The position numbers and the translations under genes are program-made. A DNA stretch of 64,000 nt from Gp6-AA40 sp963723495 (GTDB lineage: Bacteria > Acidobacteriota > Vicinamibacteria > Vicinamibacterales > UBA2999), in NCBI GenBank assembly GCA_963723495.1, contig CAVRQR010000012.1:434001-498000 (forward strand), read 5' to 3'. Shown piece by piece: positions 1-8,080 of this stretch (position 1 is the stretch's first letter; every line of letters starts with the position of its first letter). The notes under the pieces were generated by a model. That model saw only the letters and a list, made by a program, of their open reading frames with translations. It had not been told where the DNA came from and ran no database searches.

Positions 1-1867
1 CGAGGGCGTCACGGGCACTCAGACCAGTCATGTCAGGAAACTGCGAAGCCGAGATGCTTGCCGTGGCCGGCACGGGCACGAGCGATGGTGGCGGCGTCAC
101 CGGTCCCGCCGCCGCAAGCTGACCGGTCTCGTCCGGCCGGCTGGCGAGCACGGGCTCGGGTGCATCGATCGATGCGGGGATGCCGTATTGCCGGAGCGCC
201 GCCGTCGCGATTCGCTGGAAGATCGGCGCGGCGACGACACCGCCATAGGGAGAAACTCTGTGCGGCGAATCGACGACGACCACGATTGCGAAGGCCGGCT
301 TGCGTGAAGGAACGAAGCCGACAAACGAGACGTTGTAGTCGGAATGCCCGCGGTAGCTGCCGTTCACGAGCTTCTTGGCGGTTCCTGTCTTTCCCGCGAC
401 GGTGTACCCGGGGACCTGCGCACGCTCGCCCGTCCCGTCCTCGACGACCTTCTCCATGATCCCGGTCAGCGTCGCCATGGTGCTCCCGCTGGCCACACGA
501 CCGTGCACCCGGTGCGGGACCGGCAAGCGTCTGTCGCCGCGAATCACGGCGCGTACTGCGCGTGGCTGGAGGAGGTCGCCGCCATTGGCAACGGCGCTCA
601 CGGCGACGGCCATCTGCAGCGGGGTGACACCGACCTGGTAGCCCATGGCAACGGAAGCCAGCGCGCTGTCGTTCAGCGACGAGGGATCCCAGACCATCCC
701 GGGGCTCTCACCACGAAAGTCGGGAGACGTTGGCTTCCCGAAACCAAAACGCTTCACGTAGTCGCCGATCTTCTCCGGCCCGAGTCTCAGCGCGACCTTG
801 ATGGCGCCGACGTTACTCGACCGCACGATGACGTCGGCGAACGAGAGCACGCCGTAGTTGTGGTCGTCGTTGATGACGCGCGATCCAAACCTGATGTTGC
901 CCGCGCTGGCGTCGATCATCGCCTCCGGCGTGATCGCTTTCTCCTCGAAGGCAGCACTCGCGGTCACGATCTTGAACGTCGATCCGGGCTCGTAGTAGTC
1001 CTGCACCGCCCGATTGCGCCGTGACTCTACCCGCGCCTCGCGATACGCATTCGGGTTGAACGAAGGGTAGTTGGCCAGCGCCAGGATCTCGCCTGTTGCC
1101 GGATCCATGATCACCGCTGATCCCGCCGATGCGCCGCTCGACTCGACGCCGGCGCGCAACTCGCGTTCCGCGACGTACTGCAGGTACTGATCGATGGTCA
1201 GCTCGAGCGAGGCGCCGGTGGTCGGCGGCCGTTCGACGCGGCTGAAGGCGTGGCGCCGCGCATCGGTCTGCACCAGGATCGTGCCGGCCTTGCCTCGAAT
1301 GAGCGAGTCGTAGGTCCCTTCGATGCCACCGAGACCGACGTTGTCCACGCCCACGTAGCCGAGCAGGTGAGACGCGAGCTCGCGGTTGGGATAGCGACGC
1401 TGATTCTCGCGGATGAATCCGATGCCCTCCATGTCCAGGTCGGCAACGCGCCGCGCCTGCTCGGGCGAGACCTGACGACGGACGTACGCGAAGTGCTTAC
1501 CCTTGCGGATGCGGTCGGCAATCGCGGCACGGTCGCCGGCCTCACAATCGCGCAGTGCCCGGCACAGCGTGGCTGCCGCCTGATCCGGATCGCCGAGCTC
1601 GGTCGGCACGGCATAGATGGTGTCGGCGTCGATGCTGCGCGCCAGGATGCGGCCGTTGCGATCGAGGATCTCGCCGCGCTTGGCCGGTGATTCGATCGTT
1701 CGTGACTGCTGACGGTCGGCGCGCGCGGTCAGATCGGCGTGCCGGAAGATCTGCAGATACACGAGCCGCGCCTCGATCGCTGCCGACCACACGAGCAGCA
1801 GGCAGAAAGCGACCGTGAGCCTTTGCCTCAGCGTCGTGCGCCAGTCGTTGCTGGACTTGTCGGCCAC
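1..1867 (-). CDS. ftsI: FtsI/PBP3-type peptidoglycan transpeptidase (C-terminus runs off the window)
   Basis: Division-specific class B penicillin-binding protein that cross-links septal peptidoglycan in the periplasm. The GTG start follows ftsL by 18 nt. Residues 15-38 form a membrane anchor and the dimerisation domain follows. The transpeptidase motifs are all present: STFK at about 296-299, SSN at 350-352 and KTG at 493-495. About 622 codons are visible. The last ones (PDMTGLSARDAL) look like the start of a PASTA domain, so the protein is a PASTA-bearing FtsI/SpoVD-like form cut by the window edge. It is the fourth gene of the mraZ-rsmH-ftsL-ftsI cluster and is probably transcribed from the promoter upstream of mraZ. 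Confidence 0.95.
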   Translation of the reverse strand, partial: MADKSSNDWRTTLRQRLTVAFCLLLVWSAAIEARLVYLQIFRHADLTARADRQQSRTIESPAKRGEILDRNGRILARSIDADTIYAVPTELGDPDQAAATLCRALRDCEAGDRAAIADRIRKGKHFAYVRRQVSPEQARRVADLDMEGIGFIRENQRRYPNRELASHLLGYVGVDNVGLGGIEGTYDSLIRGKAGTILVQTDARRHAFSRVERPPTTGASLELTIDQYLQYVAERELRAGVESSGASAGSAVIMDPATGEILALANYPSFNPNAYREARVESRRNRAVQDYYEPGSTFKIVTASAAFEEKAITPEAMIDASAGNIRFGSRVINDDHNYGVLSFADVIVRSSNVGAIKVALRLGPEKIGDYVKRFGFGKPTSPDFRGESPGMVWDPSSLNDSALASVAMGYQVGVTPLQMAVAVSAVANGGDLLQPRAVRAVIRGDRRLPVPHRVHGRVASGSTMATLTGIMEKVVEDGTGERAQVPGYTVAGKTGTAKKLVNGSYRGHSDYNVSFVGFVPSRKPAFAIVVVVDSPHRVSPYGGVVAAPIFQRIATAALRQYGIPASIDAPEPVLASRPDETGQLAAAGPVTPPPSLVPVPATASISASQFPDMTGLSARDAL

Positions 1868-1885
1868 CGCGAACTCCGTTTCGAC

Positions 1886-2278
1886 CTACCGGCGTGCCAC
1901 AACCGAGCGCGGCGGTGCCGGAGCGGGCGTGACCCGCTCGATGACTGTGGAGTCGTCCGGCGTCGGCGCCACCATCCGCAGCTGGCCGGTTGCGACGCGT
2001 TCGACCCGCGCCGGCGCTTTCAGCGTCTCGACCTCGAGACGCAGATGCCGATTGACCAACTCTTGTTCGGCGCGCTCCTGCAACATCTGCTCGTAGCGGT
2101 AGCCATGCTGCTGCAGCTCGAAGTGCTGCCACGCCGAGAAGAGGAGCACGAGCACGAGGAACAGACCGATCCCCATCGATCGCCACATCTCCCGGTGCCG
2201 CTCGAGGTCCACCTCGCGCACGATCGGGTTGTTGCGAATGTCTTTCTTGATCGAGTACTCGTATGCGTCGCCGCTCAT
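1886..2278 (-). CDS. ftsL: FtsL-like septum protein
   Basis: Small bitopic protein of 130 aa lying between rsmH and ftsI, the usual place for ftsL. A cytoplasmic N-terminus of about 32 residues is followed by one membrane helix (about 34-52, GLFLVLVLLFSAW). A heptad-rich segment (about 53-90) suits the coiled coil that pairs with FtsB/DivIC, and the tail is Pro/Ala-rich. FtsL diverges strongly in sequence, so the call rests on topology and position rather than motifs. The ATG start is 18 nt past the rsmH stop. Confidence 0.8.
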   Translation of the reverse strand: MSGDAYEYSIKKDIRNNPIVREVDLERHREMWRSMGIGLFLVLVLLFSAWQHFELQQHGYRYEQMLQERAEQELVNRHLRLEVETLKAPARVERVATGQLRMVAPTPDDSTVIERVTPAPAPPRSVVARR

Positions 2279-2296
2279 ATCTGCCTCGTTCCTCGA

Positions 2297-3190
2297 TCAG
2301 ACCGGCCGTTCAGCCGCCCTGAGCTTTGCGCTCCGGGCGCGAGGGTTGCGATCGATTTCCGTCTCTGACGGCACGATCGGCCGCTTCGTGCGAATGGTGA
2401 TCGTGCCCGCCGCCTGCAGCGCGCGGAACGTGTGCTTCACCACGCGATCCTCGAGCGAGTGAAACGTCAGCAGCACCAGGCGCCCTCCCGGCGCCAGCCG
2501 TGCCGCCGCGCGCGCGAGAAAACCGTCCAGCCCCTCCAGTTCGCGGTTGACCCAGATTCGGATCGCCTGGAACGTGCGGGTCGCCGGATCGATGCGTGTG
2601 TACCCCTTGCGCGGAACGGTCCGCCTCACGATGTCAGCCAACTGACCCGTCGTCTCGATCCGCCGGCTCTTTCGTGTCTCGACAATCGCCCTCGCCACGC
2701 GCCGGGCGTGACGTTCTTCACCCATCTCGTAGATCACATCGGCGAGTGACTTCTCGTCGATCGCCGCAAGCATCTCGGCCGCCGTGGCGCCGCTCGTCGT
2801 GTCCATGCGCATGTCGAGTGGTTCGTCGCGCCTGAAGCTGAACCCGCGACCGGGCGCGTCGAGTTGCAGCGACGACACGCCGAGATCGGCGAGCATTCCA
2901 TCGACTTGTCCCACACCCCTTGCGTTCAGCACGTCTTCGAACCCGCGGTAATCGGCGTGCGCGACCTCGACGACGGGACCGGCGTTGCGCAAGGTCTCGC
3001 GTGCGCGATCGAGTGCCTGGAGATCGCGATCGAGCCCGATGACGCGCGACGCGCCCGCTTCGACGAGTGCAAGCGCATGTCCCCCCAACCCCACAGTGCA
3101 GTCCACGAAGACTCCACCCCGTGATGGCTCGAGATGCTCGACCACCTCGCCCACCATGACGGGGTCATGAACCCAGGAGTCCTCGTTCAC
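2297..3190 (-). CDS. rsmH: 16S rRNA (cytosine1402-N4)-methyltransferase RsmH (MraW)
   Basis: SAM-dependent enzyme that N4-methylates C1402 in the ribosomal P site. The 297 aa length is normal for the family. The N-terminal HDPVMVGEVVEHL matches the family's opening, followed by the SAM loop DCTVGLGGHA (about 30-39). The DLGVSSLQLD motif and the C-terminal LTFHSLEDRVVK motif are also present. The GTG start is chosen because it places the conserved HDPV segment about 8 residues in. It is the second gene of the mra cluster, 36 nt after mraZ. Confidence 0.95.
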   Translation of the reverse strand: MNEDSWVHDPVMVGEVVEHLEPSRGGVFVDCTVGLGGHALALVEAGASRVIGLDRDLQALDRARETLRNAGPVVEVAHADYRGFEDVLNARGVGQVDGMLADLGVSSLQLDAPGRGFSFRRDEPLDMRMDTTSGATAAEMLAAIDEKSLADVIYEMGEERHARRVARAIVETRKSRRIETTGQLADIVRRTVPRKGYTRIDPATRTFQAIRIWVNRELEGLDGFLARAAARLAPGGRLVLLTFHSLEDRVVKHTFRALQAAGTITIRTKRPIVPSETEIDRNPRARSAKLRAAERPV

Positions 3191-3226
3191 ACGTCACGGT
3201 TCATCGGATTGCGTTACCATCCCCGA

Positions 3227-3664
3227 TCAGATCCCGTGCTCCGACAACCGCAGTCCGTCTTCGTCGGTCCACGCCTCTCGCTGCAGCTTCTGGAGGAACC
3301 GTTGATCGTTCCAGACCTCCAGGTACTCGATGCGGCCGAATACGCGCACGTCGCCAACGATCGACGCGCTCTCTCGCAGATGCGGCGGAATGACGATGCG
3401 ACCCTGAGTGTCCAGTTCGCTCGTCTGGCCGAAGTAATTGACGCGGTCGAGAAACTTCAAACGCGTCGGATGGTTTCTGGGCATCGCCATCAGCCTGCGC
3501 TCGACCTCGAGCCACGCCGCCATCGGGTAGATGCGCACGTTCTCCCCCGACAGGCTCGTGACGAAGACGTCCGGTCCCTGCTTGTCCTGGATGTCCGCTC
3601 TGAACATCCCGGGCACCTTGAGTCGGCCTTTTTCATCGATCCTGGCCGCGGCGCTCCCGCGCAT
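3227..3664 (-). CDS. mraZ: MraZ transcriptional regulator
   Basis: Ring-forming AbrB-fold DNA-binding protein that regulates its own division/cell-wall operon. Two SpoVT/AbrB-like repeats are visible: RIDEKGRLKVP near the N-terminus and LDTQGRIVIPPHLRE in the second half. A GTG at 3679 would add five residues. I prefer the ATG at 3664 because it gives the family-typical opening MRGSAAARIDEKGRL, and because the GTG lies inside the third operator repeat (3675-3679). Length is 145 aa. It is the first gene of the operon and is probably autoregulated through that operator. Confidence 0.93.
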   Translation of the reverse strand: MRGSAAARIDEKGRLKVPGMFRADIQDKQGPDVFVTSLSGENVRIYPMAAWLEVERRLMAMPRNHPTRLKFLDRVNYFGQTSELDTQGRIVIPPHLRESASIVGDVRVFGRIEYLEVWNDQRFLQKLQREAWTDEDGLRLSEHGI

Positions 3665-3674
3665 CCCGTTTTGG

Positions 3675-3699
3675 TCCACTTAACTCCAGAAATTTCCAC
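3675..3699 (-). promoter_or_regulatory. MraZ operator (three 10-nt-spaced repeats)
   Basis: On the minus strand the pentamers GTGGA, CTGGA and GTGGA start exactly 10 nt apart (forward tccac 3695-3699, tccag 3685-3689, tccac 3675-3679). Purine-rich pentamers separated by 5 nt directly before mraZ are the known MraZ binding arrangement. The repeats lie between the -10 box and the mraZ ATG, so binding there would block transcription. Confidence 0.8.
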
Positions 3700-3703
3700 A
3701 TGG

Positions 3704-3732
3704 ATAGTAAGTGGCGTGGGTGACGATGTCAA
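3704..3732 (-). promoter_or_regulatory. sigma70-type promoter of the mraZ-ftsI cluster
   Basis: The minus strand has TTGACA (forward 3727-3732), a 17-nt spacer, then TACTAT (forward 3704-3709). This is the best-matching -35/-10 pair I found in the window. Predicted transcription start falls near 3697, inside the MraZ repeats. Confidence 0.8.
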
Positions 3733-3913
3733 CCGGCAAACTCCTGATCCCAAGTAAGTTGCGCCAAACTTTCGTCAGAATTTTGTGCATCGGCAAATGG
3801 CGTACACCGCGAATAGCGCCTCCCTTGACGCGTACCCTGCGGGCCGTGGACCGCTGAAACGCAGGTCCGATCGCCGGGAGTGAGGGGTCTCGCGTGCTAG
3901 GCTGCTTTGATTC

Positions 3914-5002
3914 ATGCTTCGAGCGGCTCTCATAGGTTTCCCATCCAGCGGCAAGACAACGTTGTTTCAGCTCATGACGAGCGCCCGTGATGCACCGAAG
4001 GGAAGGGGCGACGTCAACATCGGCATCTCAAAGGTTCCGGACAAACGTCTCGATGTGCTGACCGCGATGTACAACCCGCGCAAGCGTGTGCCCGCAACAG
4101 TTGAATTCACCGACATCATCGCTCCCGCTCGCAGCGGTGCCCAGGCACTCGTTGACGTGGCGGGATACAAGAACGCCGACGCACTCGTGCATGTGGTGCG
4201 CGCGTTCCGCGATCAGAGTGTCCCTCACCCATCAGGCTCGATCGACCCCGCACGAGACGCGCAGGCGATGGAGAACGAGTTGATCCTCGCCGACCTCGGT
4301 GTCGCCGAGCGTCGGCTCGAACGCATCGAGAGAGATCTGAAGAAGGGTCGCTCTGCGGAACTCGAGAAAGAGGGCGATCTGGTGCGCCGTTGTCAGGCAG
4401 CGCTCGAAGACGGGAAACCGTTACGGGCGCTCGAGCTGACTGGCGATGATCTGAAGCGGCTGCGTGGCTTCCAGTTCCTGTCGGCCAAGCCGCTGCTGCT
4501 CGTCATCAATCTCGATGAAGAAGATCTGAGTGAGGTGGGATCGTCTGTCTCGAAAGCGGCCGACAAAGCCGGACTCACCGCGTTTCTCGCCCACGCCGCC
4601 ACTCGTGCCGTAGCACTCTGCGCCAGGATTGAACTGGAAATCTCTCAGCTCGAGGGCGACGACGCCAAAGCGTTTCTGTCCGATCTGGGTCTGAAGGAAT
4701 CGGGCCTCGACCGCGTCATCAGCACCAGCTACGATCTACTCGGCTACATCTCGTTCTTCACCGTTGGCGATGACGAATGCCGCGCATGGTCCATTGCGCG
4801 CGGCACCACCGCTCAGACAGCCGCGGGTGAAATCCACACCGACATCCAGCGAGGGTTCATTCGGGCCGAGGTGGTTGCCTACGACGCGCTCATCTCGCGC
4901 GGAACGATGGCGGCGTGTCGCGATCACGGCGAGGTACGCCTTGAAGGCAAGGAGTACGTCGTGCAGGACGGCGACATCATCAATTTCCGCTTTGCCACCT
5001 GA
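3914..5002 (+). CDS. YchF/OLA1-like ATPase/GTPase with a degenerate switch II
   Basis: Obg-superfamily P-loop protein of 362 aa, divergently oriented to mraZ. The P-loop GFPSSGKTT lies at 8-16. NLDEED fits the YchF-type nucleotide-specificity loop, and a C-terminal TGS domain (about 278-361, with EVRLEGKEYVVQDGDIINF) is clear. The usual DIAGL switch II plus glycine-rich loop is replaced by DIIAPARSG (from residue 67), so the invariant Gly of DxxG is missing. Canonical YchF is about 363 aa with GLPNVGKST. This looks like a divergent paralog rather than the housekeeping ychF. No ribosome-binding site is visible. A TAGGCT hexamer lies 10 nt before the ATG. Confidence 0.8.
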   Translation: MLRAALIGFPSSGKTTLFQLMTSARDAPKGRGDVNIGISKVPDKRLDVLTAMYNPRKRVPATVEFTDIIAPARSGAQALVDVAGYKNADALVHVVRAFRDQSVPHPSGSIDPARDAQAMENELILADLGVAERRLERIERDLKKGRSAELEKEGDLVRRCQAALEDGKPLRALELTGDDLKRLRGFQFLSAKPLLLVINLDEEDLSEVGSSVSKAADKAGLTAFLAHAATRAVALCARIELEISQLEGDDAKAFLSDLGLKESGLDRVISTSYDLLGYISFFTVGDDECRAWSIARGTTAQTAAGEIHTDIQRGFIRAEVVAYDALISRGTMAACRDHGEVRLEGKEYVVQDGDIINFRFAT

Positions 5003-5115
5003 GCCAGCAGTGCGAGGCCGCGTCCGAACTCCACGCAAGTGGCATAGCAGAAGTAAAATGATCCGGCTCGTCCTTGCCAGCAAAAACCTTCCCGTGCTAC
5101 GGTTTGGAGCCTCTC

Positions 5116-5925
5116 ATGCCGGATCGCCCCCTGACGCGCGCCCCCGGTCTCAGCATGTTCTTTCCCGCGTATAACGACGCGGGCACGATCGGGAGTCTCG
5201 TGATCCAGGCGCAGGAAGCGATCCGACACCTGACGCCCGACTTCGAGATCATCGTCGTCAACGACGGCAGCCGCGATCACACGGGACAGATTGCTGACGA
5301 GCTCGCCCGGACCTACCCCAACGTCCGCGTCATTCACCACGTCGGCAATCGAGGTTATGGCGGCGCGCTGCGATCGGGGTTCTCGGCGGCGACGAAGGAG
5401 CTCATCGCCTACACCGATGGGGATGCCCAGTACGACCCGTCCGAGATCGCGGCGCTCTGGGCGCGACTCGGTGACGATGCCGATATGGTGACCGGCTACA
5501 AGATCAGCCGATCGGATCCGCTGCACCGAATCGTGATCGGCCGGGTTTATCACTACACGGTGAAGCTGCTCTTCGCGCTGCGCGTCCGCGATGTCGACTG
5601 CGACTTCCGCCTGATGCGCCGCGAGGTGTTCGATCGGGTGAAGCTCGATCGCGACAGCGGCGTCATCTGTCTCGAGCTGATGCGCAAGGTGCAGGACGCC
5701 GGATTCCGGGTCGTCGAGGTACCCGTTCACCATTACCATCGCACGCACGGACGCTCGCAGTTCTTCAACTTCCGTCGCGTGTTCCGAACCGGTATCGACG
5801 TGCTCAAACTCTGGATCGAGCTGGTGATGCTCGGGCGCGGACGTCAGAGTACGCCGGTACTGTTCCGCAACCCGTTGGCGCAACGGCAGACTCGATCCGA
5901 GCCGACCCGCGGCGTTCAGCCATGA
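5116..5925 (+). CDS. family 2 glycosyltransferase (DPM1/polyprenyl-phosphate type)
   Basis: GT-A fold glycosyltransferase that likely moves a sugar from a nucleotide donor to a lipid or glycan acceptor. FFPAYNDAGTI opens the domain. IIVVNDGSRDHTG and YTDGDAQYDPSEI (the metal-binding DxD-type region) follow, as does FRLMRREVF. No C-terminal membrane helices are evident beyond a short hydrophobic stretch near 240. The ATG at 5116 is preferred over an upstream in-frame ATG at 5074 because GGAG lies 6 nt upstream. It overlaps the next gene by ATGA and starts a four-gene sugar cluster. Confidence 0.88.
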   Translation: MPDRPLTRAPGLSMFFPAYNDAGTIGSLVIQAQEAIRHLTPDFEIIVVNDGSRDHTGQIADELARTYPNVRVIHHVGNRGYGGALRSGFSAATKELIAYTDGDAQYDPSEIAALWARLGDDADMVTGYKISRSDPLHRIVIGRVYHYTVKLLFALRVRDVDCDFRLMRREVFDRVKLDRDSGVICLELMRKVQDAGFRVVEVPVHHYHRTHGRSQFFNFRRVFRTGIDVLKLWIELVMLGRGRQSTPVLFRNPLAQRQTRSEPTRGVQP

Positions 5926-6956
5926 CTTCGTCCCCGACCGACTATCAGGCGTTCTATCAGGGACGCTCGGTCATGATCACGGGCGGGTTGGGTTTCATCG
6001 GCAGCAACCTGGCGCGCCAGCTCCTTGGTCTCGGCGCCCGCGTTTTGCTCATCGATTCACTGATCAGTGACTACGGCGGAAACCTGTTCAACATCGACGG
6101 TGTCGAAGACTGTCTCAAGGTCAACATCGCTGACATCCGCCAGCAGAGCACCATGAACTACCTGGTGCGCGGCCACGACGTGATCTTCAACCTGGCCGGT
6201 CAGGTCAGCCACATCGACAGCATGCGGGAGCCGTACACCGATCTGGAGATCAACTGCCGCGCCCAGCTCTCGCTGCTCGAGGCCTGTCGGCACAACAATC
6301 CGGCGGTGAAGGTGGTCTTCGCAGGCACGCGACAGATCTACGGTCGCGCCGATTTTCTTCCCGTGACCGAATCGCATCTGGTACGACCGACCGATGTGAA
6401 CGGGATCAACAAGGCAGCCGGCGAGTACTACCACATGGTGTACAACAACGTCTTCGGGGTGCGCGCGTGCTCACTCCGACTGACCAACGTGTACGGACCG
6501 CGCCAGCTGATCAAGCACAATCGCCAGGGTTTCATCGCCTGGTTCATCCGCCAGGTCGTCGAGGATCGCGAAATCCAGATCTACGGTGATGGCGGGCAGC
6601 TGCGTGACTTCGTGTACGTCGATGATGCCGGCGACGCGTTCCTCCGCGCGGGCGCGAGCGACCACGGCAACGGTCAGGTGTTCAACGTCGGCGGCGCCGA
6701 GGCGATCTCACTGCGCGAACTGGTCGAACTGCTCATCTCTGTCGCCGGGAGCGGCCGTTATCGCCTCATCGCATGGCCGCAGGAGAAGAAGGCGATCGAC
6801 ATCGGCGACTTCCACGCGGACTCGTCCCTGATCAAGCGCACGCTGGGATGGCAGCCGACCACGTCACTCCGCGATGGTCTGCGGCGGACGGTCGAGTTCT
6901 ACCGGGCACACCTGCCGCATTACGTGCCGAGTGGGTCGCAGGTCGGCGCGTTGTGA
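5922..6956 (+). CDS. NAD-dependent sugar epimerase/dehydratase (extended SDR) with Asn in place of the catalytic Tyr
   Basis: Extended short-chain dehydrogenase of 344 aa acting on a nucleotide sugar. The Rossmann motif GGLGFIG is at 21-27 and the NAD-ribose Asp at 45. FAGTRQIYG (134-141) sits where the Ser/Thr region belongs. In the YxxxK site the sequence is DVNGINKAAGEYY, so Asn160 replaces Tyr while Lys164 is kept. Tyr169 or Tyr170 is nearby. LTNVYGPRQ and RDFVYVDDAGDAF are typical of the substrate domain. It overlaps both neighbours by 4 nt and belongs to the GT2-SDR-DegT-SDR cluster. The substrate cannot be named. Confidence 0.85.
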   Translation: MTSSPTDYQAFYQGRSVMITGGLGFIGSNLARQLLGLGARVLLIDSLISDYGGNLFNIDGVEDCLKVNIADIRQQSTMNYLVRGHDVIFNLAGQVSHIDSMREPYTDLEINCRAQLSLLEACRHNNPAVKVVFAGTRQIYGRADFLPVTESHLVRPTDVNGINKAAGEYYHMVYNNVFGVRACSLRLTNVYGPRQLIKHNRQGFIAWFIRQVVEDREIQIYGDGGQLRDFVYVDDAGDAFLRAGASDHGNGQVFNVGGAEAISLRELVELLISVAGSGRYRLIAWPQEKKAIDIGDFHADSSLIKRTLGWQPTTSLRDGLRRTVEFYRAHLPHYVPSGSQVGAL

Positions 6957-8059
6957 ACGAGTCGTCGCTTCCTTTTACTGACCTCCGACCCGGTCAAGAC
7001 GCTCCACAGGTTGCCGCAGCGATCGCTCGTGTCATCGAGCGCGGCTGGTTCGTCCTCGGTCCCGAAGTCGAAGCATTCGAGAGCGCGTTCGCCGAGGCGT
7101 GCGCCGCGCGATTCGCAATCGGCGTCGGCAACGGCACGGATGCCATCACGCTCGCCTTGCGCGCGCTCGACATCGGGCACGGCGACGAGGTCATCGTTCC
7201 CGCGTTGACGGCAGCATTCACGGGTCTCGCGGTGATCGCATCTGGAGCGACACCGCGCATCGTGGACGTCGAGCCCGACACACTGACACTCGATCCCGAG
7301 GCCTGTTCCGCTGCGGTCACGTCGCGAACCAAAGCGATCGTTCCCGTGCACCTGTACGGCCAGTCCGCGGACATGACGGCGATACGCCGAGTCGCCGACC
7401 GGCACGCCCTGGCGATCGTTGAAGATTGCTGTCAGGCGCACCTCGCGACGGAGAATGGCCTGCCGGTCGGCACGCAGTCGCATGCCGCGGCGTTCAGCTT
7501 CTACCCGACGAAGAACCTTGGTGCACTCGGCGATGGCGGCGCTGTGATCACGGGCGACGAGGCGGTCGCGACCCGAGTGCGCCGACTGAGAAACGGCGGC
7601 CAGCGAGACCGCTATCATCATGTCGAGCCTGGCGTGAACAGCCGGCTGGACGAACTGCAGGCAGCAGTCCTCCGCGCGCGATTGCCGCTTCTTCCCGCCT
7701 GGACCGCGCGCCGCCGTCAACTGGCATCGCAGTATCGGAGTCAGTTGCCAGACGCGGTGACGCCGATCCGCGAGCGCGACCCCGGTCACGTGTACCATCT
7801 CTTCCCGGTGCGGCTGCGGGCGAGAGACGAACTCGCCGCGCATCTCGCCGCGGCAGGAATCGGAACGCTCATCCATTACCCCGTGCCGCTGTCGGAGCAG
7901 CAGGCATTTGCCGCGTACGAGCCGAAGCAGTGTCCGGTCGCCTCGGCCGCAGCGGCGGAGCTGCTGTCGCTGCCACTGCACCCACGGCTCGCCGACGTCG
8001 ACGTCGCGCGGGTCGCTCGAAACGTGAATGCATTCGTGAAAGGACACGTACCGGCATAA
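6953..8059 (+). CDS. DegT/DnrJ/EryC1/StrS sugar aminotransferase
   Basis: PLP enzyme that converts a keto-nucleotide-sugar to an amino sugar. The GTG start at 6953 overlaps the preceding stop (GTGA) and yields 368 aa, normal for the family. GNGTDAITLALRAL binds the PLP phosphate. Asp158 (VEDCCQAHLA) contacts the pyridine nitrogen, and Lys187 in FYPTKNLGALGDGG is the Schiff-base lysine. RNGGQRDRYHH and NSRLDELQAAVL are family-specific. Its neighbours are two SDR sugar enzymes and a glycosyltransferase, so an amino-sugar-bearing glycan is the likely product. Confidence 0.93.
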   Translation: MNESSLPFTDLRPGQDAPQVAAAIARVIERGWFVLGPEVEAFESAFAEACAARFAIGVGNGTDAITLALRALDIGHGDEVIVPALTAAFTGLAVIASGATPRIVDVEPDTLTLDPEACSAAVTSRTKAIVPVHLYGQSADMTAIRRVADRHALAIVEDCCQAHLATENGLPVGTQSHAAAFSFYPTKNLGALGDGGAVITGDEAVATRVRRLRNGGQRDRYHHVEPGVNSRLDELQAAVLRARLPLLPAWTARRRQLASQYRSQLPDAVTPIRERDPGHVYHLFPVRLRARDELAAHLAAAGIGTLIHYPVPLSEQQAFAAYEPKQCPVASAAAAELLSLPLHPRLADVDVARVARNVNAFVKGHVPA

Positions 8060-8080
8060 TCATCGATCGCCGGTCCACCT

